A stretch of 64,000 bases of DNA from positions 1 through 64,000 of the forward strand of contig NZ_JAYKGK010000008.1 in the NCBI RefSeq assembly GCF_036860675.1, read 5' to 3'. The notes under the pieces are model-generated. The model made no database searches and was not told where the DNA came from. It saw only the letters and a list, made by a program, of their open reading frames with translations. Of this stretch, positions 1-8,291 are shown one piece after another; the first letter of the stretch is position 1, and each line of letters begins with the position of its first letter. The position numbers and the translations under genes are program-made. Source of the DNA: Rosettibacter primus. GTDB lineage: Bacteria; Bacteroidota; Ignavibacteria; Ignavibacteriales; Melioribacteraceae.

Positions 1-141
1 GACCACATTATAGAAAAAATCTACTTTTTAATGTCCTATATCGGATTTTAGATTATTATTTAGATTATTGTGAAAATTATTTGTTATTTATCAAAATTCT
101 CAATTCATAATGTTATTTTTACTTGAAAATAAAAATAAAAT

Positions 142-2709
142 ATGAGTCCCAAACAAGTTCTAAAAGAATATTTTGGCTTCGAAGATTTCAAGCCTGCACA
201 AAAAGAAATAATTGAAACAATACTGCAGGGAGAAAATGTCTTAGCTGTTCTTCCAACAGGAGGAGGAAAATCGATTTGTTATCAAGTTCCTGCTATTCTC
301 GCAAATTCTTTTTCTATTGTAATTTCACCTCTTATTGCATTAATGAAAGACCAGGTAGATACAGTAAATAAAAAGGTAAAAATTGCAGCGTTCATAAATA
401 GCACTCTATCACAAAAAGAAATGCAGATGGTATTGAATGATATTTCAAATGGAAAAATTAAATTACTCTACATGTCACCAGAAAAATTAGACAATGTTAA
501 TTTTGCAGAAACATTAAAGCAGCTTTCACCTTCTTATCTTTTTGTTGATGAAGCACATTGCATTAGTGAATGGGGACATAATTTTAGACCAAGTTACAGA
601 AAAATTAAAAAGTTTGCAGATTATACAGGAATAACAAAGATTTCAGCTTTCACAGCTACAGCAACTGAGGATGTTCGCAAAGATATTTTAGAACAACTTG
701 GAATAATAAATGCAAGAGTTTTTATACATGGTTTTGAAAGAAAAAATCTAAGTCTTAATGTTATCAAAACAAAAGAGAAAAAAGAAATATTATTAAAATT
801 AATAACTCCTTTATCCATACCGGCAATAATTTATACTGCAACCAGGAAATTAGCAGAAGAAGTTTATGAATTCTTAATACACAACAAAATTAATTGTGCT
901 TATTATCATGCAGGATTAAATCCTGAAAGAAGAAGAATTGTTCAGGATGATTTTCTTGAAGGAAGAATAAATCTAATTGTAGCTACTAATGCTTTTGGTA
1001 TGGGAATAGACAAAAGTGATATAAGAACTGTCATTCATTTTAACATGCCAGCTAACCTCGAAAATTATTATCAGGAAATTGGAAGAGCAGGCAGAGATGG
1101 AAATCATTCAAATATTTTTTTATTGTTTGACGAAAAAGACATTGCAATTCAAGAATATTTTATTAAAAATTCTTTTCCTCAAAGGCAGCAAGTTGAATTA
1201 GTTTACAATGCAATTTGTGACTATGGCAGAATTTCACTTGGAAGTATTTCGAATAAAGAAATACCTGTCGATACAAATCTAATTTCGTTTTTGCAGTCAA
1301 AGGAATTAAATAAAGCACTAATTGAATCTTCGGTAAAAATTCTTGAAGAATCTGGTTATATAAAATTTAATCCTGATTTTTATCAAAAGCACCATGTTCA
1401 ATTTTTAATAGAACCCGGGAAATTAAATTCATTTATTCAGAAAATAAATAACAATGAATTGAAAGATTTTATACTTGTACTCATAAGAGATTATGGCAAT
1501 AAAATTTTTAGAACAAGAACAATTATTAATCTTGTAAGGCTTTCCGAAATATTAAATTCTAACATCGAGAATCTAATTGAATATTTGAATTTGCTTAACA
1601 ACTCCGGTATCATTTTTTATGAACCACCTTCTTTATTCCCAACAGTCACTCTTTTAAAATCACGAATAAAAAGTGAAGATTTATTATTAGATTTTTCGAA
1701 AACAAAAAAACTTATCGGGCACAATAAAAATAAACTTGAAAAAATGATTGGTTACATTATATCCAACCAATGCAGATTTGCTTACATATTAAATTATTTT
1801 GGAGAGATAAAAGAAAATTATAAATGCGGAAGATGTGATGTATGCCTTGGAAAAATAGATAAATTAAATGATGATGATTATTTAAGAAATCATATTATTA
1901 CTACACTATATGAATTCAACAATCCGTTACACAAAAAAGAACTTTTTAAGATATTAACTGGAAAAGACCAAAAATACCATAACATTTCTACTTATGGTTC
2001 GTGCAATCATTTTTCAACAATTGAGATAAATGATGTACTTTCAACACTGGAAATAGAAAAAATTATATCTATAAAAAATGATATGATTTATTATGAACAA
2101 AATAATCTTAATTTATTCCTATCAGAAGAATCCGACTTATATCAAAAAAATTATGAAGATGAGCTAAAACTTTTTAATTTGTTAAGACAGATAAGGAAAG
2201 AAGCATCCGAAAAATTTAATCAACCTGCACAGTTAATCTGTCCCGACAATGTTTTGCGAGAGATATCAAAACTTCGGCCAAAATCATATTCTGAATTTAT
2301 TGGCATTGATGGGTTTAACAATAGAATGTTCAATAAAATTGGAATAGAATTCATCGAAGCAATCAAAGAGTTTGAAAAAAAAGAAAATAATATCAGCAAA
2401 ATAAAAGAAAAAAATTTGCCGAATACTTCTTATCAAATACTTGAGTTAATACAAAAAAAATATTCACTCGAAGATATTGTTAGTCTTACAAAAATTCCCG
2501 AATCAATTCTTTCAGTTCAGATAGAAACTTTAATCGAAGCCATTCCTGAACTTGAAATCGAATCGCTTTTTAATTATGGCGAACTTAAAATGATTTATGA
2601 AAAAATTGATGAGGGGATTTTTGATTTAAGAGAACTTAGAAAATGTTTTAACGAAAAAATCAGTTATGCAAAATTAAGAATAGCATTAGCGAAGAAAAGA
2701 GTTAATTAA
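142..2709 (+). CDS. recQ: RecQ-family ATP-dependent DNA helicase
   Basis: This is a 3'-5' DNA helicase for recombination and fork repair. Visible are the Walker A motif PTGGGKS (about residues 38-44), the DEAH box (136-139) followed by CISEWGHNFRPSY, and motif VI region YQEIGRAGRDG. A RecQ zinc-binding cluster with KCGRCDVC lies near residues 544-570 and an HRDC domain near 675-745. A further C-terminal helix-turn-helix region of about 100 residues makes it longer than E. coli RecQ (about 610). It resembles the long RecQ form common in Bacteroidetes-type genomes. Its 3' end overlaps the convergent lipoprotein gene by 8 bp. It is the first gene of the window and nothing upstream can be judged. 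Confidence 0.95.
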   Translation: MSPKQVLKEYFGFEDFKPAQKEIIETILQGENVLAVLPTGGGKSICYQVPAILANSFSIVISPLIALMKDQVDTVNKKVKIAAFINSTLSQKEMQMVLNDISNGKIKLLYMSPEKLDNVNFAETLKQLSPSYLFVDEAHCISEWGHNFRPSYRKIKKFADYTGITKISAFTATATEDVRKDILEQLGIINARVFIHGFERKNLSLNVIKTKEKKEILLKLITPLSIPAIIYTATRKLAEEVYEFLIHNKINCAYYHAGLNPERRRIVQDDFLEGRINLIVATNAFGMGIDKSDIRTVIHFNMPANLENYYQEIGRAGRDGNHSNIFLLFDEKDIAIQEYFIKNSFPQRQQVELVYNAICDYGRISLGSISNKEIPVDTNLISFLQSKELNKALIESSVKILEESGYIKFNPDFYQKHHVQFLIEPGKLNSFIQKINNNELKDFILVLIRDYGNKIFRTRTIINLVRLSEILNSNIENLIEYLNLLNNSGIIFYEPPSLFPTVTLLKSRIKSEDLLLDFSKTKKLIGHNKNKLEKMIGYIISNQCRFAYILNYFGEIKENYKCGRCDVCLGKIDKLNDDDYLRNHIITTLYEFNNPLHKKELFKILTGKDQKYHNISTYGSCNHFSTIEINDVLSTLEIEKIISIKNDMIYYEQNNLNLFLSEESDLYQKNYEDELKLFNLLRQIRKEASEKFNQPAQLICPDNVLREISKLRPKSYSEFIGIDGFNNRMFNKIGIEFIEAIKEFEKKENNISKIKEKNLPNTSYQILELIQKKYSLEDIVSLTKIPESILSVQIETLIEAIPELEIESLFNYGELKMIYEKIDEGIFDLRELRKCFNEKISYAKLRIALAKKRVN

Positions 2710-3049
2710 TTGCATTGGTGTTTTTTAAGTCAATAAGAAATTTATCAGCTTTTTTAAAAAAATTTTCCCAGCTTTTTTGATTTGCTTTCAGTCCCCTTAA
2801 ATATTCTTCAAAATCGTTTTGACTAATCATATATTTTTCAAACAACTTTCTTCTATATATTTTTAATGAATCAACATTATAAGAATATTTTTCTTCTAAG
2901 ATAATGTTTTCGACATAAATGCGGACTGCAATTTCTTCATCAATTTTCTTTTCGGTGCAGTTTGTTAAAAGAAGAAGTAAGAAACAAAGTCCAAAAGAGT
3001 AAATAAATTTATTTCTTTTTGCTGGCTTCAAATAAGATTCTTTTTTCAC
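2702..3049 (-). CDS. Small lipoprotein, DUF4296-like
   Basis: A 115-residue protein with a positively charged N-terminus, a hydrophobic stretch (FGLCFLLLLL) and a lipobox LLTNC, so it is probably an outer-membrane or periplasmic lipoprotein. The rest is helical and charged, with the pattern of the DUF4296 family seen in Bacteroidetes (a short C-terminal YxxKLFEKYxIS...DFEEYL segment). The function is unknown. Its start overlaps the end of the upstream rhomboid gene by 41 bp. That is long for an operon overlap, but no later ATG would keep the signal peptide. It converges on the helicase gene. Confidence 0.7.
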   Translation of the reverse strand: MKKESYLKPAKRNKFIYSFGLCFLLLLLTNCTEKKIDEEIAVRIYVENIILEEKYSYNVDSLKIYRRKLFEKYMISQNDFEEYLRGLKANQKSWENFFKKADKFLIDLKNTNAIN

Positions 3050-3926
3050 GTTCAGTTAAATTTTTGTAACCACTTTGACTTATTTTATCGAGAATTCTAT
3101 CAATTTCTTCCTGAGTAATTTCTTCTTCGTCTTTTGATTCTAAATCGTAGAATTCTGCTTCTTCAATATCTTTTGAAAATGATGGTTTTCGAAATCTTGA
3201 TGAAAATTTGAAATGTGTTTTTCTTTTAGAATAACCAAACAAATTACTAAATTGAAAATCAAATCTTCTATCAAGCAGAATAAACAAAAATCCAGTAACA
3301 GCCCCTCCAATATGAGCAAGATGAGCTACAATCGTAGGTTCATTTACAGAGAGAAATTCAATAACAACAAGGAATGCGATAAGATATTTAGCTTTTATTG
3401 GAATTAAAAAGTATAAGAAAATGTAACGGTCGGGGAAAAACATTGCAAATGCTATCATGATACCGAATACAGCTCCAGAAGCACCAATTGTAGGAGCTAA
3501 TGATTCAGAAAAAAGTGGTGATAAAAATATTTGAAACAATCCAGCACCGAATCCACATAATAAATAATAAGCCAGAAATTTTTTTGAACCCATAATATTT
3601 TCTAATTCCATACCGAACATCCATAGCATAAACATATTAAAAAGTATGTGTGTAAAATCTCCATGCATAAATTGATAAGTGAGGAATTGCCATATTTTAA
3701 AATTATATGGCATACCGGCACTATCAATTCCATTGATTGGGTTCAATGCAAAATATCTATTCAAAATATACCAGCCTGGAATTCCATTGAAGTTGATGTT
3801 ATCGAAAATCAATTGTATTAAAAAAACACCAACATTAATGATTAAAAGATTTTTAATAACTGGAGGGAAAAAAGAAAATCCTCCAAAACCAGAAGGACGA
3901 TAATAATCTCTTGAATCTAAGCTCAT
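3009..3926 (-). CDS. Rhomboid family intramembrane serine protease
   Basis: Rhomboid proteases cut transmembrane substrates inside the membrane. The 305-residue protein has six or so hydrophobic segments. The catalytic serine motif GASGAVFG sits in the middle and the partner histidine lies in HLAHIGGAVTGF. The loop-1 WR-type motif is represented by LTYQFMHGDFTHILFNM, which supplies the HxxxN feature. A soluble acidic C-terminal tail of about 75 residues follows the last membrane segment. It lies upstream of and overlaps the lipoprotein gene, so the two are probably co-transcribed. Substrates cannot be told from the sequence. Confidence 0.92.
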   Translation of the reverse strand: MSLDSRDYYRPSGFGGFSFFPPVIKNLLIINVGVFLIQLIFDNINFNGIPGWYILNRYFALNPINGIDSAGMPYNFKIWQFLTYQFMHGDFTHILFNMFMLWMFGMELENIMGSKKFLAYYLLCGFGAGLFQIFLSPLFSESLAPTIGASGAVFGIMIAFAMFFPDRYIFLYFLIPIKAKYLIAFLVVIEFLSVNEPTIVAHLAHIGGAVTGFLFILLDRRFDFQFSNLFGYSKRKTHFKFSSRFRKPSFSKDIEEAEFYDLESKDEEEITQEEIDRILDKISQSGYKNLTEREKRILFEASKKK

Positions 3927-3993
3927 TTATCTGCCTGTAATCTATCTATTATAAAATTACAATTTCTTTTATAAATTATCCAAAACACAACAA

Positions 3994-4050
3994 TAAAAAA
4001 TATGAGCAAGAGCCAAAGGATATAGGAATTTATTTTAGCTCTTGCTCTTA
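3994..4050 (-). terminator. Rho-independent terminator after pgk
   Basis: A perfect 10-bp inverted repeat GAGCAAGAGC (4004-4013) / GCTCTTGCTC (4038-4047) with a long loop. On the minus strand it is followed by a T-rich run (complement of 3994-4000). It lies directly downstream of pgk. Confidence 0.75.
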
Positions 4051-4069
4051 TAAATTAATTTGTAATATA

Positions 4070-5269
4070 TCAAACATCATCATTCAAAGCAGCAACACCG
4101 GGGAGGACTTTTCCTTCCAAAAATTCGAGTGATGCGCCACCACCTGTTGAAACATGTGATACTTTATCTTCAAGACCTGCTTTTTTAATTGCTGCAGCAG
4201 AATCACCACCGCCAATTATTGTAATTGCACCTTTCTCTGTAGCTTCTGCAAGTGCTTGAGCTATTGCATTTGTGCCTTTAGCAAAATTATCAAACTCAAA
4301 AACTCCCAGAGGTCCATTCCATATAATTGTTTTACTTTCAAGTATAACTTTACGGAATTCTTCGATAGTTTTTGGTCCAATATCCAGGCCCATTTTATCT
4401 GCAGGAATTTTATCTGAATCAACCACAATTGCAGGGGATTCATTTTTAAATTCTGATGCAACTACATTATCAACTGGCAATAAAACTTTTGCATTTGATT
4501 TCTTGAATTTGTCAAGGGTTTCTTTAGCCAAATCAATTTTTTCTTCTTCAAGCAGAGAAGTTCCAATTTCATAGCCCATAGCTTTATAAAATGTATAAGC
4601 CATACCGCCGCCAATTAAAAGATTATCAACCTTAGGCAATAAATTTTCAATAACATCAATTTTACCAGAAATTTTTGAACCACCAAGAATAGCAGTAAAT
4701 GGTCTAACTGGATTTGAAATTGCTTCGCCAAGATAATTAAGTTCTTTTTGCATTAAATAACCAGCAGCACAAACTTTGATAAATTTAGTAACACCTTCAG
4801 TGGATGCATGAGCTCTATGTGCACTTCCAAAAGCATCATTAATATAAACATCGCCAAGTTCAGCAAGTTGTTGTGCAAAAGCCGGGTCATTTTTTTCTTC
4901 TTCGGCATGGAAGCGTAAATTTTCTAAAAGAAGAACCTCTCCTTCTTTTAATGAATTTACTATTGCTTTAACCTGTTCGCCGACACAATCAGGTGCAAAT
5001 TTAACATCCATATCAAGCAATTCACTCAAACGGACAGCAACTGGTTTTAATGTATACTTTGGATTTGGCGCACCTTTAGGTCTACCAAGGTGACTCATTA
5101 AAATGCACTTGCCTCCGTCATTAATAATTTTCTTAATTGTAGGAAGTGCGGCTGTAATACGAAGGTCGTCAGTAATATTCATATTCTCATCATAAGGAAC
5201 ATTAAAGTCAACACGAACAAGAACTCTCTGCCCTTTAAGATTAACTTTGTCAATACTTAGTTTTTTCAT
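4070..5269 (-). CDS. pgk: Phosphoglycerate kinase
   Basis: Glycolytic/gluconeogenic enzyme that transfers phosphate between 1,3-bisphosphoglycerate and ADP in the cytoplasm. At 399 residues it has the usual family length. The N-terminal substrate-binding signature RVDFNVP, the LMSHLGRPKG loop and the C-terminal nucleotide-binding GGGDSAAA motif are all present. A strong Shine-Dalgarno sequence (AGGAGG) precedes the ATG. It lies downstream of gap on the same strand, but a strong hairpin terminator separates them, so some or all pgk transcription probably starts on its own. Confidence 0.98.
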   Translation of the reverse strand: MKKLSIDKVNLKGQRVLVRVDFNVPYDENMNITDDLRITAALPTIKKIINDGGKCILMSHLGRPKGAPNPKYTLKPVAVRLSELLDMDVKFAPDCVGEQVKAIVNSLKEGEVLLLENLRFHAEEEKNDPAFAQQLAELGDVYINDAFGSAHRAHASTEGVTKFIKVCAAGYLMQKELNYLGEAISNPVRPFTAILGGSKISGKIDVIENLLPKVDNLLIGGGMAYTFYKAMGYEIGTSLLEEEKIDLAKETLDKFKKSNAKVLLPVDNVVASEFKNESPAIVVDSDKIPADKMGLDIGPKTIEEFRKVILESKTIIWNGPLGVFEFDNFAKGTNAIAQALAEATEKGAITIIGGGDSAAAIKKAGLEDKVSHVSTGGGASLEFLEGKVLPGVAALNDDV

Positions 5270-5331
5270 TTTATCCTCCTATTTTAGGAATTTTTCTTTA
5301 CCGAAAATTAGATGTTAGAAAGGATATATAC

Positions 5332-5371
5332 AAAAAAGACGCAGCCGTAATTTCCGGACTGCGTCTTTTTC
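5332..5371 (-). terminator. Rho-independent terminator between gap and pgk
   Basis: Stem AAAAAGACGCAG (5333-5344) pairs perfectly with CTGCGTCTTTTT (5359-5370). The T-run on the minus strand ends the gap transcript. A T-run also follows on the plus strand, so it could work in both directions. Confidence 0.88.
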
Positions 5372-5387
5372 TTTAATTATTTGATAA

Positions 5388-6452
5388 TTACTTTGTATTA
5401 ATCATCTTCATTAATAAATCTACAACTCTGCAAGAGTAACCCCATTCATTATCATACCATGATACTATTTTGAAGAATCTTTTTTCACCTTTAAGATTAT
5501 TCTGTAAAGTTGCAAGTGAATCATAAATCGAAGAACGGTCATCATGAATAAAATCTGTTGATACAACTTCTTCGTTGCAATATCCCAGAATTCCTTTCAG
5601 GTATGTTTCAGAAGCTTTTTTCATCAATTCATCAATTTCTTGAATTGATGTTTCTCGTTCTGAACGGAATGTCAAATCAACAACAGAAACATCAGCAGTT
5701 GGGATACGGAAAGACATTCCAGTTAATTTACCTTTTGTTTGAGGAAGAACTTCACCTACAGCTTTTGCTGCGCCAGTAGTTGAAGGAATTATATTAATTG
5801 CAGCTGCACGACCACCTCTCCAATCTTTCTTAGATGGACCATCAACTGTTTTTTGTGTTGCTGTATATGAGTGTATTGTTGTCATCAATCCAGTTTCGAT
5901 TCCAATTCCTTCTTTAATTAAAACATGAACAACTGGTGCCAAACAATTTGTAGTACATGATGCATTTGATACAATGTGATGTTTTTCAGGATCATATTCA
6001 TGATCATTAACTCCCATAACAAAAGTTTTTACATCACCTTTACCAGGTGCTGTAATTATTACTTTTTTAGCACCTGCAGCTAAATGACCTTTTGCCTTTT
6101 CTGAATCAGTAAATAAACCTGTTGATTCAAGAACATATTCTACTCCAAGATCTTTCCATGGTAATTGGGATGGATCTTTTTGAGCTAATAAACATTTAAT
6201 TTTATGACCATTTACTACAAGAATATCATCATTTTCTAATGATGGGTCACTTTTTTCACTGCTCAATGTTCCTTTGAATTTACCATGAACGGAGTCATAT
6301 TTTAATTGATAGGCAAAATATTTTGCATCATTAGAAATATCAACTACTGCAACTACATCTACCTCTTTACCAAGGTAGCCTTTTTCTGCTAATACATTGA
6401 TAATTAGTCTCCCTATTCTTCCGAAACCATTAATTGCAACTTTTGTAGCCAT
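5388..6452 (-). CDS. gap: Type I glyceraldehyde-3-phosphate dehydrogenase
   Basis: Oxidises glyceraldehyde-3-phosphate with NAD and phosphate. The N-terminal Rossmann motif GFGRIGR is followed by an aspartate near residue 38 (VVDIS), which fits NAD rather than NADP. The catalytic cysteine is Cys166 in SNASCTTNC and the catalytic histidine is His194 in TTIHSYTATQ. The 354-residue length is slightly long for the family (about 335) because of short insertions in the first 100 residues. An AGGAGG-like ribosome site precedes the start. It is paired with pgk downstream. Confidence 0.98.
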   Translation of the reverse strand: MATKVAINGFGRIGRLIINVLAEKGYLGKEVDVVAVVDISNDAKYFAYQLKYDSVHGKFKGTLSSEKSDPSLENDDILVVNGHKIKCLLAQKDPSQLPWKDLGVEYVLESTGLFTDSEKAKGHLAAGAKKVIITAPGKGDVKTFVMGVNDHEYDPEKHHIVSNASCTTNCLAPVVHVLIKEGIGIETGLMTTIHSYTATQKTVDGPSKKDWRGGRAAAINIIPSTTGAAKAVGEVLPQTKGKLTGMSFRIPTADVSVVDLTFRSERETSIQEIDELMKKASETYLKGILGYCNEEVVSTDFIHDDRSSIYDSLATLQNNLKGEKRFFKIVSWYDNEWGYSCRVVDLLMKMINTK

Positions 6453-6660
6453 GATTTTTTTCCTCCATATACGAATTTGTGTAAATTTGTGTTTGCAATA
6501 TAGCTATTAATAAAAGAATTTTCAATTTATCTAAATAATTAATTTAATAATTTCTGTATTTCATCTAATTAAACTAATTAATTGAGGGAATAATAACATT
6601 TTAACTTCGATATTTTATTAAAAAATAATTGGCGATTAATTTTGAAAAGATTATTTTTCA

Positions 6661-7374
6661 ATGTCATTTATAATTAAATCAGTGGGTGTGAGTATGAACT
6701 CATCTGAGTTTTTATTATATGTACCAATTTTTTCTGACCTGCCTCCTTCTGAATTAGAAAAAATCGAAAAAGTTGGGACAAGAAAAAAATACAGTAAAAA
6801 TGAGATAATATTGAAAGAAGATGAAACCGGTTCAGCACTTTTCATAATTATATCAGGAAAAGTAAAAGTTTCAAGAACAAGTCCAGATGGTAAAGAAGTA
6901 ATTTTGACAATTTTAAATGAAAGTGATTTTTTTGGAGAGATGGCAATTATTGATGGCCAAACTCGTTCTGCAACAATTACTGCAATTGAAGATACTGAAC
7001 TTTTTATTATTCAACGTAATGACTTTATCACATTATTAACCAAACATCCTGAAGTTTCAATATCTCTACTACAGGAATTAACTAAAAGACTAAGAGCAGC
7101 TGATGTTAAAATAAAAGCTCTTTCACTAAAAGATGCAGAAGGTAAAGTTGCCACAGTGTTACTTCAATTAGCTGATGATATTGGAAAAATCAAACATGGA
7201 CGGGTAGAATTAGAAAATTTACCAAATCAGCAAGATTTAGCAAATATGGCTGGAACTTCAAGAGAAACAATTTCAAGAACATTACATGCATTCGCAAAAA
7301 AAGGACTGATTGAAATTGATGGTTCAAAAATTCGAATAATTGACTACGAAAAATTTAAGGAACTTTATAGTTAA
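6661..7374 (+). CDS. Crp/Fnr-family transcriptional regulator (first copy)
   Basis: A cyclic-nucleotide-binding-like sensor domain fills about residues 20-140, with GSALFIIISGKVKV and FFGEMAIIDGQTRSA, the FGE...R(S/T)A pattern of cAMP-binding proteins. A C-terminal winged helix follows, with recognition region NQQDLANMAGTSRETISRTL. The FGE and arginine residues suggest that a cyclic nucleotide could bind; there are no Fnr-type N-terminal cysteines. An internal ATG at 6694 (MNSSEF) is an equally plausible start. The stop codon overlaps the start of the PHP gene (TAATG), so the two are translationally coupled. Confidence 0.92.
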   Translation: MSFIIKSVGVSMNSSEFLLYVPIFSDLPPSELEKIEKVGTRKKYSKNEIILKEDETGSALFIIISGKVKVSRTSPDGKEVILTILNESDFFGEMAIIDGQTRSATITAIEDTELFIIQRNDFITLLTKHPEVSISLLQELTKRLRAADVKIKALSLKDAEGKVATVLLQLADDIGKIKHGRVELENLPNQQDLANMAGTSRETISRTLHAFAKKGLIEIDGSKIRIIDYEKFKELYS

Positions 7375-8204
7375 TGTCCCCAAAAGTTGATTTACATATA
7401 CACACAACTTATTCCGATGGAGTTTATTCTCCAATTGAAATTATAGACAAAGCTTACAATGCAGGATTGAGCATCATTAGCATAACAGACCACGATAGCA
7501 TCAACGGTATAAAAGATGCAATTTTATATGGAAGAGAAAAAGGCATTGAAGTTATTCCAGGTTTAGAATTAAGCACTGATATCGAAGATAAAGAGGTTCA
7601 TCTCTTAGCATATTTTATTGATATTGAAAATGATGAGCTTCAGAAATATTTAAAATTCTTTCGAGAAGAAAGACTTTATCGAGCTAAAAGAATAGTTCAA
7701 AAACTGCGTAACCTTGGATTATCAATTTCTATTGATGATGTATTAGATAGAGCAAACAACTCTGCTGTCGGAAGACCACATATTGCTTACACACTTGTTG
7801 ACCTCGGTTTAGTAAGCAATTATACAGAAGCTTTTGAAAAATATTTAGGGGATAACTGTCCAGCATATGAACGTAAAATTCATATATCCCCAAATAGTGC
7901 ATTGAAATTAATTAACGATAGTGGCGGTTTATCATTCATAGCGCACCCCGGTTATATGAAAGAATCAATATTATTCAATATTATCAAAGCTGGTGTAGAT
8001 GGTATTGAAGTCATTCATCCAAGTCATAATGAAAATCAAATTAATTTTTACAGAGGAATTGTTAGTCAATATTGCTTATTAGAAACTGGCGGCTCAGATT
8101 TTCACGGCGGCAAAAAAAATGATGAAGAAAATCTCGGTCAATATTGCATCTCATTAAATCACATAGATGCAATGAGAAAAATGCTTCTAAAAAATACTGC
8201 TTAA
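7374..8204 (+). CDS. PHP-domain phosphoesterase
   Basis: PHP-domain metal-dependent phosphoesterase of the RNase AM/YciV (TrpH) type, which removes phosphate from nucleoside 3',5'-bisphosphates or trims RNA 5' ends. The metal-binding motifs are HIHTTYSDG at the N-terminus, ITDHDS, an internal AHPGYM and the C-terminal GGSDFHG. The 276 residues match the stand-alone family rather than a polymerase domain. Its start overlaps the regulator gene by one base, so they share an mRNA. The substrate is inferred from the family only. Confidence 0.88.
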   Translation: MSPKVDLHIHTTYSDGVYSPIEIIDKAYNAGLSIISITDHDSINGIKDAILYGREKGIEVIPGLELSTDIEDKEVHLLAYFIDIENDELQKYLKFFREERLYRAKRIVQKLRNLGLSISIDDVLDRANNSAVGRPHIAYTLVDLGLVSNYTEAFEKYLGDNCPAYERKIHISPNSALKLINDSGGLSFIAHPGYMKESILFNIIKAGVDGIEVIHPSHNENQINFYRGIVSQYCLLETGGSDFHGGKKNDEENLGQYCISLNHIDAMRKMLLKNTA

Positions 8205-8291
8205 AAATCTCTGCAATTAAATGCTTCTTCAAAATTTATATCTAAAAAATCCTAAATTTGCTTTTAATTTTATAATCTATCAGGTAATAGA

